NCBI GenBank assembly: GCA_910586025.1
Contig: CAJUIO010000010.1
Location: 23,098 to 57,960 of the forward strand
Source: an uncultured Lachnospiraceae bacterium
GTDB lineage: Bacteria; Bacillota; Clostridia; Lachnospirales; Lachnospiraceae
DNA length: 34,863 bases
Direction: 5' to 3'
Translations under genes and position numbers: made by a program
The notes under the pieces: generated by a model
Databases searched by the model: none
What the model was told of the DNA's origin: nothing
Seen by the model: only the letters and a program-made list of their open reading frames with translations
Shown: one piece after another, positions 7,824 to 16,555 of the stretch
Layout of the letters: the number at the start of each line of letters is the position of its first letter
How positions within the stretch are numbered: position 1 is the first letter of the stretch

Positions 7824-8351
7824 TTATGAGTGAATCGCAGTGGCAAGCATCTGAAAAATCCCCTTCAGCACATAAAACAGCAAGGTGACGACTGATACAA
7901 TGGCAAACCCCGCTATGACAGAAATAATGCTGATCATCATCTCATCATAATCATAGTGTCTGCTGGGAATATAAATCTTAAGCTTCTCTGTCAGAAACGC
8001 AATGGCAACCAGGACTGCCGCCGTGACTCCGGTCTTGATCACCCAGTTGCACCTTTTAAAGGACACATGCATGGCAACCGTTCCAAAAATCCCCAGTAAA
8101 AAAAACAGGGCCGCCCTTCCGGTCTGACGCACCTCGTAGGTCAGATCAACCATCTGCGTCTGGCTCACCGCCTCCGTCTCCTGATATTTCCGCCCGGCCA
8201 AAAACTGTATGAACTGTCTCCCCAGCGCCTTGGCCTCCTCGCCGTCCTGAAATGACAGATAGACCGCCACGGCAACCAGCGTAAGAAAGCAAGTCCACAG
8301 TATAGCTGCAATCAGCGGGTGATTTCTGTTCCCCTGCATATTTTTTTCCAT
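7824..8351 (-). CDS. VanZ-like membrane protein
   Basis: A 175-residue membrane protein with about four hydrophobic helices. An extracytoplasmic loop with YLSFQDGEEAKALG follows the first helix. The pre-helix motif YIPSRHYDYDEMMIS matches the VanZ-family region (usually PGRH..D). VanZ itself gives low-level teicoplanin resistance, but most members are uncharacterised envelope proteins. The start is fixed at 8351: the consensus promoter at 8395-8424 would begin transcription near 8388, downstream of the longer frame start at 8405. AAGGGGAAGG precedes 8351. It is transcribed alone. Confidence 0.75.
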   Translation of the reverse strand: MEKNMQGNRNHPLIAAILWTCFLTLVAVAVYLSFQDGEEAKALGRQFIQFLAGRKYQETEAVSQTQMVDLTYEVRQTGRAALFFLLGIFGTVAMHVSFKRCNWVIKTGVTAAVLVAIAFLTEKLKIYIPSRHYDYDEMMISIISVIAGFAIVSVVTLLFYVLKGIFQMLATAIHS

Positions 8352-8394
8352 TCCAAACCAACCTTCCCCTTCGAAAAATGACCGTTCTTTTTTC

Positions 8395-8424
8395 ATTATA
8401 TTCACAAAAATGTTGGTCTGTCAA
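8395..8424 (-). promoter_or_regulatory. Sigma-A-type promoter of the VanZ-like gene
   Basis: Minus strand: TTGACA (8419-8424), 18-base spacer, TATAAT (8395-8400). Both hexamers match consensus. It also decides the start codon of the gene. Confidence 0.85.
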
Positions 8425-8440
8425 TTTAATGGCGGGACTC

Positions 8441-9940
8441 TTAAGACAAAATTAAAAGTCTTCTCTTACGCTCAATCATTTCATCAATTCTTTCCATATA
8501 CTGGGCGACATCCTTCACATTCTCGCACCGCTCGATTCTCCCGTCCTCGAAAATCCGCTTGGAGATCGAGCCTGCGCCCAGGGCCACGATACTCTGCCAG
8601 TCCTCCATGATCAGAGTGTTATAGATTCCATACTTCCCCTCCGCGGCAAATCCCACGTTCTCCAGGTTGCCTGACATGTTCTTCTGCCGGTACAGATAGT
8701 AGGGCTTCATTCCCATGCTCCTGGCCCCAACGGACGCGATCTCCATCACCCGCTCCGTGCCGCTTTTACGGGCCCCGTCCGCCCTGTCCGTGAGGGGATT
8801 GATTCCCTGGCTGATCCACTGATTCAGTCTCGAGGCTCTCTTTACCGCCAGGGAGTGGATGGTAACGGAATCAGGCATGAGCTCCCTCACCGCCTCTATG
8901 GTTTTGGCAACGTCCCCGTCATCCTCCCCCGGAAGCCCCAGAATCAGATCCATATTGATATTGTCAAAGCCCTCTTCCCTGGCAAGGGCAAAGGCCTCTC
9001 TCACCTGCTCCACCGTGTGCTGCCTTCCGATCAGGCGCAGGGTCTCCTCCTTCATGGTCTGGGGATTCACGGAAATTCTGGTGACACCCCACTTTTTCAG
9101 AACCCGGAGCTTTTCCCTGGTAATGCTGTCCGCCCGTCCCGCCTCCACGGTAAACTCCTTTACATGGGTAAAATCCAGGCTGCCTCTCAGCCTTCCCAGA
9201 AGCCGGTCAAGCTCCTTTTCCCCCAATGTGGTAGGTGTCCCTCCGCCGATATAGACCGTATCCAGGATTTTGTCCCCACAGCTTTCGGCCACAAAGTCAA
9301 TCTCCTTCTCAAGAGCGTCGAGATAGTCTCCGATCTTCTTTTTCCAGGAAGCAATAGGGAAGGAGGTGAAGGAACAGTACAGGCATGTGGTGGGACAGAA
9401 GGGAATCCCCACATAGAGACTGTATCCGTCCCTGCAGTGCAGAGAGGAAAGCATTTCCCTCTCTCTGTGAGCAATTTCAATGGAAAGCAGACTTTTTTCC
9501 CGGCTCACATAGTAGACATCTCTCATATAGGCCGCAATTTCCTCCTGCCCCTTTCCCTTCTCCAGAAGCTCCATGGGAATCTTCACGGGCCTGATCCCCG
9601 TTAGAGTTCCCCAGGGAAGTGTGCGCCCGGTGAATTCAGACAAAGCCTCATAAACCAGCCTCTTTAACCGGTTCTTTATCTCTGCCCGCTGCAGGCCGTC
9701 AGAAAGCTCCACGCCCTTTTTGAGGACTTCCCCGCCCTCTTTCGGGGATAGAACAAGAGCAATCTCATCCGGTGCAAAATCAATTTCCAGCTCCGGAAAG
9801 CCCTCCCCGGAAGCCCTTCCCGGCTCTCCCCTGTCAAAAATTTTTACCTCGCATTCCGGATAAAAAGCCTTCACCAGAGAATGGATATCATATCCAAAGC
9901 TGCTCTCATTCACCCTCACTGCCAATAAATTCTGTTCCAT
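8441..9940 (-). CDS. hemZ: Coproporphyrinogen dehydrogenase HemZ (radical SAM, HemN-like)
   Basis: A 499-residue HemN-like radical SAM protein. The cluster motif CPTTCLYC is at Cys182, Cys186 and Cys189, preceded by YVGIPF. It is followed by YIGGGTPT, the SAM-binding glycine motif, and by NMDLILGLPGED, typical of the HemN superfamily. The HemZ type has an extra N-terminal region of about 170 residues (GTLTGIRPVK), present here. HemN-type enzymes oxidatively decarboxylate coproporphyrinogen III in anaerobic heme synthesis. No other heme gene lies in the window, so the true substrate in this organism is uncertain. The start at 9940 (MEQNLL) is preferred over 9982; GGTAAGG precedes it. The gene follows glmS after a 112-base gap with no clear terminator and may be read from the glmS promoter. 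Confidence 0.9.
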   Translation of the reverse strand: MEQNLLAVRVNESSFGYDIHSLVKAFYPECEVKIFDRGEPGRASGEGFPELEIDFAPDEIALVLSPKEGGEVLKKGVELSDGLQRAEIKNRLKRLVYEALSEFTGRTLPWGTLTGIRPVKIPMELLEKGKGQEEIAAYMRDVYYVSREKSLLSIEIAHREREMLSSLHCRDGYSLYVGIPFCPTTCLYCSFTSFPIASWKKKIGDYLDALEKEIDFVAESCGDKILDTVYIGGGTPTTLGEKELDRLLGRLRGSLDFTHVKEFTVEAGRADSITREKLRVLKKWGVTRISVNPQTMKEETLRLIGRQHTVEQVREAFALAREEGFDNINMDLILGLPGEDDGDVAKTIEAVRELMPDSVTIHSLAVKRASRLNQWISQGINPLTDRADGARKSGTERVMEIASVGARSMGMKPYYLYRQKNMSGNLENVGFAAEGKYGIYNTLIMEDWQSIVALGAGSISKRIFEDGRIERCENVKDVAQYMERIDEMIERKRRLLILS

Positions 9941-10052
9941 ATTGATAACCTTACCTTCTCTTCCTGTTATTGTTTTCCTCATACTTCCTGTAATTTCAAT
10001 TAACCGTCACGCAGGTGCGGCAGCGCTTGTTTGTAACCCTTGCCGTCTTTTG

Positions 10053-11876
10053 CTACTCTACGGTTACGACCTTTGCCAGATTCCTGGGCTTATCAACATC
10101 CAATCCCTTATCCAGGGACACGAAATAGGCGATCAGCTGCAGAACAATGGATGCCGGCATCACCATAAACTCATCCTCCATCACCGGAAGCCGGAAGATC
10201 CTGCTCCAAATCTTTTCCTGCTCAAGAACCTCTTTTCCCTTGATCAGGAGAATCACCTTGGCCCCTCTCGACTGTACCTCCTTAATGTTGGACAGCTCCT
10301 TGCTCTTTAGCTTTTCCTGCGTCACCACCGCAATCACCGGTGTCTGTGATGTGATGAGCGCAATGGTTCCATGCTTTAATTCCCCGGAAGCATAGGCCTC
10401 GGAATGAATGTAGGAAACCTCCTTCAGCTTCAGGGAGCCTTCCAGCAAAATGGAATAATCCAGCCCTCTTCCGATCATAAACACATCTCTCGCATTCAGG
10501 ATGGTATCCGCAATGTGATGAATCTCCTCTTTCCTCGCAAGTACCTCCTCCATCACGTCAGGAACACGCAAAAGCTCAGACATATAGCGTTCCGTCTGCT
10601 CCTCATCCCACAGATTTCTCGCAATGGCCATTCTTGCCGCAAGAAGGTAGAGCACCGCAAGCTGGGTCGTATAAGCCTTGGTGCTTGCCACCGCGATCTC
10701 GGGGCCCGCATGCGTATAGATCACATGCTCACTTGCCCTGGCAATGGAGGCCCCCTTTACATTCACGATGGAAATGCTGGGAGAGCCGCATTTTCTGGCA
10801 AATTTAAGCGCTTCCAGGGTATCGATGGTCTCCCCTGACTGGGAGATTGCGATCACCAGCGTATTTTCGTCCACCACCGGGTCGTTGTACATAAACTCTG
10901 AGGCCATCACCACATCCACGTGAATTCCGATAATGGCCTGAATCAGACTCTTTCCCACAAGCCCGGCGTGCATGGCGGTTCCGCATGCAATCACGCAGAT
11001 CCTCCTGCAGCTTACGAGCACATCATCCCCGATCCCCTCCGCCGAGAAATCAGGCCTTCCGTCCTTCACTCTCGGACGCACCGTTTCCTCAATGACCCTG
11101 GGCTGCTCCATAATCTCCTTTTCCATATAGAAGGGATAGCCGCCCTTATCGCTCCGGGTGATATCCCAGTCCACGGTCATCCATTCGATCTGCGCCCTGT
11201 CTCCGGAGAGGTCGTACATTTCAATTCCATCCCCCGAAAGGCACACCACATGGAGCTCCGGCACCACGAAATACTGCGTGGTAAAGGGAACGATGGCAGC
11301 CACGTCCGACGCAAGGATAGCCCCGTCCTCGGTGCTTGCCGCCACAATCGGGCTCACGTTGCGCACCGCAAAGATTTTGCCCGGAATATCCTCAAAAAGC
11401 ACCGCAAAGGCAAAGGTTCCCCTGAGCTTCAGCACGGTCTTGCGGATTGCCGCATAGGGATCTCCCTGATAAAACCGGGAGAGCACCGCCGCCGCCACCT
11501 CGCTGTCCGTCTGAGAGAGAAGCTTTCCGTCCAATTCATACTTCTCAATCAGCTCCCTGTAATTCTCGATAATGCCGTTGTGAATCACCGTCACCGCGCC
11601 AAACTGATGGGGATGGGCGTTGGAATCGCAAACGCCTCCGTGGGTAGCCCATCTTGTATGGCCGATCCCGCAGTGGCCCGACACATCCTTTTCCGCACAC
11701 AAAGAACGCAGATCCTTCACCCTTCCCGCACACTTGGCTACCCTGGTCCTGCCTCCGTTTTCGTCCGAAAGAGCAATACCCGCACTGTCATAGCCCCGAT
11801 ACTCCAGCAGCTCCAGCGCATCCAGCATGATCCTGCCCGCTTCTTTCTTTCCTGTATATCCTATAATTCCGCACAT
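10053..11876 (-). CDS. glmS: Glucosamine-6-phosphate synthase (isomerizing)
   Basis: A 607-residue enzyme making glucosamine-6-phosphate from fructose-6-phosphate and glutamine, the first committed step to UDP-GlcNAc and peptidoglycan. After Met removal Cys2 (MCGIIGYTG) is the glutaminase nucleophile. The N-terminal GATase II domain has GHTRWATHG and the loop HPHQFGAVTVIHNGIIENYRE. Two SIS domains follow, with AISQSGETIDTLEALK, then ASTKAYTTQ. The C-terminus DKPRNLAKVVTVE is the characteristic end. Length matches the family. The start is 11876, since the catalytic Cys must be residue 2; the frame runs five codons further. Expression is controlled by the ribozyme in the leader. Confidence 0.98.
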   Translation of the reverse strand: MCGIIGYTGKKEAGRIMLDALELLEYRGYDSAGIALSDENGGRTRVAKCAGRVKDLRSLCAEKDVSGHCGIGHTRWATHGGVCDSNAHPHQFGAVTVIHNGIIENYRELIEKYELDGKLLSQTDSEVAAAVLSRFYQGDPYAAIRKTVLKLRGTFAFAVLFEDIPGKIFAVRNVSPIVAASTEDGAILASDVAAIVPFTTQYFVVPELHVVCLSGDGIEMYDLSGDRAQIEWMTVDWDITRSDKGGYPFYMEKEIMEQPRVIEETVRPRVKDGRPDFSAEGIGDDVLVSCRRICVIACGTAMHAGLVGKSLIQAIIGIHVDVVMASEFMYNDPVVDENTLVIAISQSGETIDTLEALKFARKCGSPSISIVNVKGASIARASEHVIYTHAGPEIAVASTKAYTTQLAVLYLLAARMAIARNLWDEEQTERYMSELLRVPDVMEEVLARKEEIHHIADTILNARDVFMIGRGLDYSILLEGSLKLKEVSYIHSEAYASGELKHGTIALITSQTPVIAVVTQEKLKSKELSNIKEVQSRGAKVILLIKGKEVLEQEKIWSRIFRLPVMEDEFMVMPASIVLQLIAYFVSLDKGLDVDKPRNLAKVVTVE

Positions 11877-11930
11877 ATATGTTTTCCTCATCTTTCTATG
11901 TTTAAGTTCTAATTATTTTATATGCTGATT

Positions 11931-12138
11931 CCGGATCACTGTTTCTTAGCAGGAAGCTGCGGATAAATCCGCATTTCCCGTTCTGATCCCCGGCCTCCGT
12001 TACACCGTATTTGTTTTGCGGTCTCCCGCATATTTGCCGGCATATCACGCGTCGGAGGGACACGGAAGGGCATCCGCCGAATTTTCGATAACCCTTCGCC
12101 TCGTCGTCCTTTCAGGCAATGCCAAAGGCTCTGGCGCT
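11931..12138 (-). ncRNA. glmS ribozyme (GlcN6P-activated self-cleaving riboswitch)
   Basis: The leader of glmS contains the conserved ribozyme core on the minus strand: AGCGCCAGAGCC at the 5' end, GACGACGAGG, GGGTTATCGAA, then TTCGGCGGATGCCC. The expected scissile site is between A at 12138 and G at 12137. The distal P4 helix is visible as CCGGGGATCA pairing with TGATCCGG (11931-11938). Binding of glucosamine-6-phosphate triggers cleavage and mRNA decay, giving feedback control. This explains most of the 400-base gap between glmS and the next gene. Confidence 0.95.
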
Positions 12139-12192
12139 AGATGAGGAAAAACAGTCAGAAAAACGATTCAGTTATCAAGGTTCACGAAGAAC

Positions 12193-12221
12193 ATTATACA
12201 CAAAAGGCGGCGGATTGTAAA
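12193..12221 (-). promoter_or_regulatory. Sigma-A-type promoter of glmS
   Basis: Minus strand: TTTACA (12216-12221), 17-base spacer, TATAAT (12193-12198). Transcription would begin near 12186, about 48 bases before the ribozyme cleavage site. Confidence 0.85.
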
Positions 12222-12262
12222 GCAAAAGCCTGCAGAGCTCTTCATGCAGAGCTTTGCAGGCT
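12222..12262 (-). terminator. Terminator of the relA-MBL-DUF3048 operon
   Basis: Minus strand: AGCCTGCA, A, AGCTCT, six-base loop, AGAGCT, C, TGCAGGCT, followed by TTTTGCTTT. This gives a 14-bp stem with one mismatch. The T-rich tail runs directly into the -35 box of glmS. Confidence 0.9.
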
Positions 12263-12276
12263 TCTTATTCTCAGAA

Positions 12277-13470
12277 TCACTCGTAGGATACAAACTCGCC
12301 GTATTCCTTCCAGATATTGCAGATCCAGGTTTTTCCCTGGTTAAAAACGATTTCGTTGTCGTCTTCATCATAGAACTTGGCAGGGGTTGCGTCTCCGTCC
12401 ATCCTCTTCCAGGTTCCCTTGATCACCTTTCCGCCGGTAAAGACAATGGCATCTCCCTCTCCATGAACGCCAAAGGCAAGATAGTCATGATCATCCCTCA
12501 CCTCGCCGTGGCAGTACTGGAACACCACGTTCGCCACCTTCAGCTGGGAATTGTCAATCTCGTCCACCTGGGCCTTTCCGTTCTGGTAACGGTAATACAC
12601 GCCCTCGTCCTCATGATATTCGAAATAAGGATTGTATGCGCCGTACCCGCCCTGGTTACCGCTCTTTCCGCCGGGATAGACCTTTGTGGCGCTCTCCGCA
12701 TCCGGGTAATTGTCCTGTGCCTTCGTATCGTCAGCCGCAAAGGCAAAAGGCGGCACATAGGCATCGTCATACTCCCAGTCATATTCCAGACGGTCCACCG
12801 CCTTCTTCAGACCGTCGATCATCAGATAACCGGTAAACTCCGTGGCATAGCCGGGACGGCTTACCCTGTCATAGGCCTCGTTGGCCGGATTATAAATCCC
12901 CTCAACGGCGGCGCTGATATTCTGCACGCTGCTGCGGTTGATCAGCTCCTCCACGTAAGGTCTCGCAAGGCCCCAGTTGCAGTAGATCGCCTCATAGCCA
13001 AGAGCCACATACAGGAAGTAGTCCCTGCTGGAACGGATGGGCCCGATCCTGTCAAGATCATCAAAATCCTCAAACATTGCCATCAGACGGGTAATACGCC
13101 CCTCCACGGGCGCTTCATAGATAATGCTCGCCTTTGAAATACCGTACTGAGGCAGGGCCGGAGTATTGTTAGGTATCATGACGGCGATGGGACGTCTTGT
13201 GACCACGCTCTCATCCTTCCACTCGCCGGTCAGATAGCTCTGCATCTTTCCGTCTACCGACTCCCGCTCCCCGATCACGGGAAAACCGTCATCCTCTTCC
13301 TCCTCCGGTTCCTCCGTCTCCTTGGGCTGTTCCTCCTGCTCCTGGGCAGGCTGCTGCTGCACCCATTCGGACTGCTCCTCCTGCGGCTCCTCTTCTTTCT
13401 TGCCGCAGCCTGAAAGAATGGAAAACACGGCAAGTCCCGCCATGAGCCCTGTTAATAATTTCTTTTTCAT
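12277..13470 (-). CDS. DUF3048 lipoprotein (YerB-like)
   Basis: A 397-residue exported lipoprotein. The basic N-terminus and hydrophobic stretch end in a lipobox LSGC with the lipidated Cys at residue 22. A Glu/Gln/Pro-rich low-complexity linker follows (about residues 24-62). The DUF3048 domain comes next, with RRPIAVMIPNN, YEAPVEGRITRLMA and IGPIRSSRDYF. A C-terminal DUF3048_C part ends at residue 397. B. subtilis YerB is the reference member; its function is unknown. The start is ATG 13470, nine bases after GAGG; a GTG two codons upstream is an alternative. It is the last gene of the relA operon, 18 bases after the MBL gene and followed by a strong terminator. Confidence 0.92.
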   Translation of the reverse strand: MKKKLLTGLMAGLAVFSILSGCGKKEEEPQEEQSEWVQQQPAQEQEEQPKETEEPEEEEDDGFPVIGERESVDGKMQSYLTGEWKDESVVTRRPIAVMIPNNTPALPQYGISKASIIYEAPVEGRITRLMAMFEDFDDLDRIGPIRSSRDYFLYVALGYEAIYCNWGLARPYVEELINRSSVQNISAAVEGIYNPANEAYDRVSRPGYATEFTGYLMIDGLKKAVDRLEYDWEYDDAYVPPFAFAADDTKAQDNYPDAESATKVYPGGKSGNQGGYGAYNPYFEYHEDEGVYYRYQNGKAQVDEIDNSQLKVANVVFQYCHGEVRDDHDYLAFGVHGEGDAIVFTGGKVIKGTWKRMDGDATPAKFYDEDDNEIVFNQGKTWICNIWKEYGEFVSYE

Positions 13471-13488
13471 TTGCACTTTCCTCTCTCT

Positions 13489-14118
13489 CTATAAAAAACT
13501 GTTATTTTCTTTTTCATATCCGATCGTGGTGGACGGCCCGTGGCCCGGATACACCTTCACATCCTCAGGCAATACAAGCAGCCTTTCCCGGATCGAACGG
13601 ATCAGCGTACCCATGCTTCCCGTGGGAAAGTCCGTGCGTCCCACGGATTCCTGAAATAGAGTATCTCCACTGATCAGAATCTTATCCTCCTCAAAATAGT
13701 AGCAGCAGCTTCCGCCCGTATGGCCCGGTGTGGCGATCACCTTTCCCCTGATTCCGGAAATGACAAATTCCTCTCCGTCCCTGAAAAGCTCGTCCGGTGT
13801 GACACCCAGGGCTCTGCCCGCCTGTGCGGAAATATTCATGGAAGGGCTGCCGCACAGCTCCTGCTCTTTCTCATATGCGTAAAGCTTTGCCCCGGAAAGC
13901 TCCTTCAGTCTCGGAACGCCCCAGATATGGTCAAAATGACCATGTGTCAGCAAAATGGCATCCACTGTAAAGCCCTTGTCCTTAAGAGATTCGAAAATAT
14001 AGTCGCCTCTGTCCGCCGGATCAAACACCAGGGCCTTCCCGCTGCCTTCCTCGTAAACAAAATAGCAGTTTGTCTGACACACTCCGAGAGTAATTTTTCC
14101 GATTTTCAATCTGCCCAT
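13489..14118 (-). CDS. MBL-fold metal-dependent hydrolase (glyoxalase II-like)
   Basis: A 209-residue metallo-beta-lactamase-fold protein of the YcbL/glyoxalase II type. The dinuclear metal motif HGHFDH lies near residue 59. Downstream ligands are PGHTGGS, SGDTLF and the terminal YPGHGPST. Length fits the short stand-alone class lacking the glyoxalase II C-terminal domain. Substrate cannot be told; S-lactoylglutathione is unlikely in an organism of this type. The start 14118 has AAGG eight bases upstream; ATG 14124 is only two bases from it. The gene sits between relA and the DUF3048 gene in one operon, a neighbourhood common in Clostridia. Confidence 0.9.
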   Translation of the reverse strand: MGRLKIGKITLGVCQTNCYFVYEEGSGKALVFDPADRGDYIFESLKDKGFTVDAILLTHGHFDHIWGVPRLKELSGAKLYAYEKEQELCGSPSMNISAQAGRALGVTPDELFRDGEEFVISGIRGKVIATPGHTGGSCCYYFEEDKILISGDTLFQESVGRTDFPTGSMGTLIRSIRERLLVLPEDVKVYPGHGPSTTIGYEKENNSFL

Positions 14119-14153
14119 TTTCATACCCTTTCTCTTTCTGTCTTTCTTCTCCT

Positions 14154-16472
14154 TTACCCAGTGGTTCTCTCTATGTCAACCACGCTCTCAATGCTCCGGA
14201 TCCTGTCTATAATCCGGATCAGCTCCTGTCTGCTCCCGATTTCAAAGGAGGTTGACAGAGTTGCAAGACCCTGCTTGCTGACACGCGTGTTCATGGAGAG
14301 AATATCGATATTTTTCTCCGTAAGCGCCTTGGAGATATCCGCAAGAAGACCGTTCCTGTTGTTGGCATAGATCTTGATTTCCGCAAGATATTTTCCCGCG
14401 CCTTCCTCCTCCGGCGACGCTTCCCACTCCGCGTCAATCAGACGCTCCCTCTCAAGCTCCGGCAGATTCAGGATATTGATGCAGTCTGTCCTGTGAACGG
14501 AAATTCCTCTTCCCCTGGTGACAAAGCCCACGATCTCGTCTCCCGGAACCGGAGAGCAGCATTTGGAAAACCGCACCGCCAGATCATGGGTTCCCTTGAC
14601 AACAATCCCGCTCTGGGAGCGGGTTCTCGCAGGCCGGGACAGGCTTGCCGCATTCTCGGCCACCTGTGCGAGCACCTGCTCGTTGGTCATCACGCTCTTG
14701 TGATTCCTATCATACAGCTCGATCATCCGGTTGATGATCTGCCCTTCCTTCAGCCCTCCGTGCCCCACGGCGGCCAGCACGGAATCCCAGTCCCGGAACC
14801 CGTATTTGCGCATGATGGGCTCCATATACTCCGTGGTCATGATATCCGGAATATTGATTCCCCTTGCCTTGCAGTAATTGTTAAGCAGTTCCTTTCCCTT
14901 AACAATATTATCATCTTTAAACTGATTTTTAAACCACTGGTTGATCTTGTTTTTGGCCTGTGTGCTTTTGACCACGTTCAGCCAGTCCCGGCTTGGCCCC
15001 TTGGAATTCTGGGAGGTCAGGATCTCGATCCGATCCCCGTTTTTAATTACATAATCTATCGTCACAAGCTTGCCGTTTACTCTGGCACCGATCATACGGT
15101 TTCCCACGGCGCTGTGAATACTGTATGCAAAATCAATTGGCGTGGAGCCGGCCGGAAGGTTTTTCACCTCCCCGCTGGGGGTGAAGCAGTAGACGCTGTC
15201 CGAAAACAGGTCAAGATCGCTCTTGAGCAGATTCAGAAATTCCCGGTTGTCCGAGGTATCTCTCTGCCACTCCAGCACCTGCCGCAGCCAGGTGAGCTTT
15301 TCCTCCTCCGAATTATCGGCCCGCCTGCCGTCGGAGGCCTCCTTGTATTTCCAGTGGGCGGCGATTCCGTATTCCGCCGCCTTATGCATTTCAAAGGTAC
15401 GGATCTGAATCTCAAAGGGCTGGCCGTTTGCGCCGATCAGCGTGGTGTGCAAAGACCGGTACATATTTTCCTTTGGCATGGCAATGTAGTCCTTGAAGCG
15501 CCCCGGAATGGGCTTATACATTTCGTGAATCACTCCAAGCGCCGCATAGCAGTCCTTCACCGTGTCCACAATGATGCGCACGGCAAACAGGTCGTAAATC
15601 TGATCGATAGTCTTGTTCTGGTTCTTCATTTTCTTGTAGATACTGAAAAAATGCTTCACCCTGCCGTCGATCTGCGCCTTGATTCCCGCCTTCTTGATAT
15701 GCTCGCCCACCTCGTCCACGATACTCTGTATATATTTTTCACGGATGCTCTTGCGCACCGCGATCTTGTCAACCAGATCGTAATACGCCTCGGGCTCCAG
15801 ATATTTCAAGGAGAGATCGTCCAGCTCCACCTTGATCTTTGATATTCCGAGCCTCTGGGCAATAGGAGCATAGATCTCCATGGTCTCCCTCGCGATCCGC
15901 TGCTGTCCCTCCTCGTTCTTGTACTGCAGCGTACGCATATTGTGGAGACGGTCAGCCAGCTTGATTAAAATCACACGGATATCCTTCGCCATTGCAAGGA
16001 ACATTTTCCGGAGATTCTCCGCCTGCATTTCCAGTCTGTCCGGCATATCTCCGCCGCCGGTAAACTTAAGATTCTCCAGCTTGGTGACTCCGTCCACGAG
16101 AAGCGCCACATCGGCTCCGAACTGTTCCCTCACCTCGTCCTCCGTCATAATGGTGTCCTCCACCACGTCATGAAGAAGACCGGCTGCAATAGTTTCCTTG
16201 TCCATTTCCAGATCCGCCAGAATGATCGAAACATACAGCGGATGAATGATATAGGGCTCTCCCGATTTCCTGACCTGATCCCTGTGGGCCGCTGCGGCCA
16301 CATGATATGCTTTCTCTATGAGCGAAATATCATCGGAAGGATGATACTTTTTTACTCGCGCGATCAAATCCGAATAGAGCTGCTCCGGACTCTGAAACTC
16401 CCGGATCTCCTCTATTCGGCCGTCATCTATGACCACTTCGGTTTTATTAGTCTGTTTTCCTTCTTCTGTCAT
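14154..16472 (-). CDS. relA: Bifunctional (p)ppGpp synthetase/hydrolase (RelA/SpoT family)
   Basis: A 772-residue long RSH protein that makes and degrades the alarmone (p)ppGpp. Domains in order: HD hydrolase (about 40-195) with the HD pair at 101-102 in LLHDVVEDT; synthetase (about 240-370) with RVKHFFSIYKKM and FKDYIAMPKENMYRSLH; TGS (about 415-475) with VYCFTPSGEVKNLPAG; a helical and zinc-finger-like region including RFSKCCSPVPGDEIVGF; and a C-terminal ACT domain (about 695-770). Hydrolase residues are intact, so it should be bifunctional. AAGG precedes the ATG at 16472 and a consensus promoter lies 55-83 bases upstream. It is first in an operon with the MBL and DUF3048 genes. Confidence 0.97.
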   Translation of the reverse strand: MTEEGKQTNKTEVVIDDGRIEEIREFQSPEQLYSDLIARVKKYHPSDDISLIEKAYHVAAAAHRDQVRKSGEPYIIHPLYVSIILADLEMDKETIAAGLLHDVVEDTIMTEDEVREQFGADVALLVDGVTKLENLKFTGGGDMPDRLEMQAENLRKMFLAMAKDIRVILIKLADRLHNMRTLQYKNEEGQQRIARETMEIYAPIAQRLGISKIKVELDDLSLKYLEPEAYYDLVDKIAVRKSIREKYIQSIVDEVGEHIKKAGIKAQIDGRVKHFFSIYKKMKNQNKTIDQIYDLFAVRIIVDTVKDCYAALGVIHEMYKPIPGRFKDYIAMPKENMYRSLHTTLIGANGQPFEIQIRTFEMHKAAEYGIAAHWKYKEASDGRRADNSEEEKLTWLRQVLEWQRDTSDNREFLNLLKSDLDLFSDSVYCFTPSGEVKNLPAGSTPIDFAYSIHSAVGNRMIGARVNGKLVTIDYVIKNGDRIEILTSQNSKGPSRDWLNVVKSTQAKNKINQWFKNQFKDDNIVKGKELLNNYCKARGINIPDIMTTEYMEPIMRKYGFRDWDSVLAAVGHGGLKEGQIINRMIELYDRNHKSVMTNEQVLAQVAENAASLSRPARTRSQSGIVVKGTHDLAVRFSKCCSPVPGDEIVGFVTRGRGISVHRTDCINILNLPELERERLIDAEWEASPEEEGAGKYLAEIKIYANNRNGLLADISKALTEKNIDILSMNTRVSKQGLATLSTSFEIGSRQELIRIIDRIRSIESVVDIERTTG

Positions 16473-16526
16473 ATATTCACACCTTCAAGCTGCTATTTGC
16501 TTCTGACTTCAACGCATATTGGAATC

Positions 16527-16555
16527 ATTATATATGCTTTTTCCCGGATAGTCAA
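16527..16555 (-). promoter_or_regulatory. Sigma-A-type promoter of the relA operon
   Basis: Minus strand: TTGACT (16550-16555), 17-base spacer, TATAAT (16527-16532). The -35 box overlaps the stop codon of the upstream ABC exporter gene. Confidence 0.8.

Noticed and set aside
10920..11912. Plus-strand open frame of 330 codons within glmS
   Set aside because: Complete overlap with glmS on the other strand, no recognisable protein character.
11892..12276. Possible protein-coding gene or T-box in the 385-base gap before glmS
   Set aside because: The gap is explained by the glmS ribozyme, its promoter and the upstream terminator; no T-box motif or coding frame is present.
14493..15842. Plus-strand open frame of 449 codons within relA
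   Set aside because: Antisense to the well-supported relA gene; the translation shows no domain and the length follows from the GC-biased codon use of the true gene.
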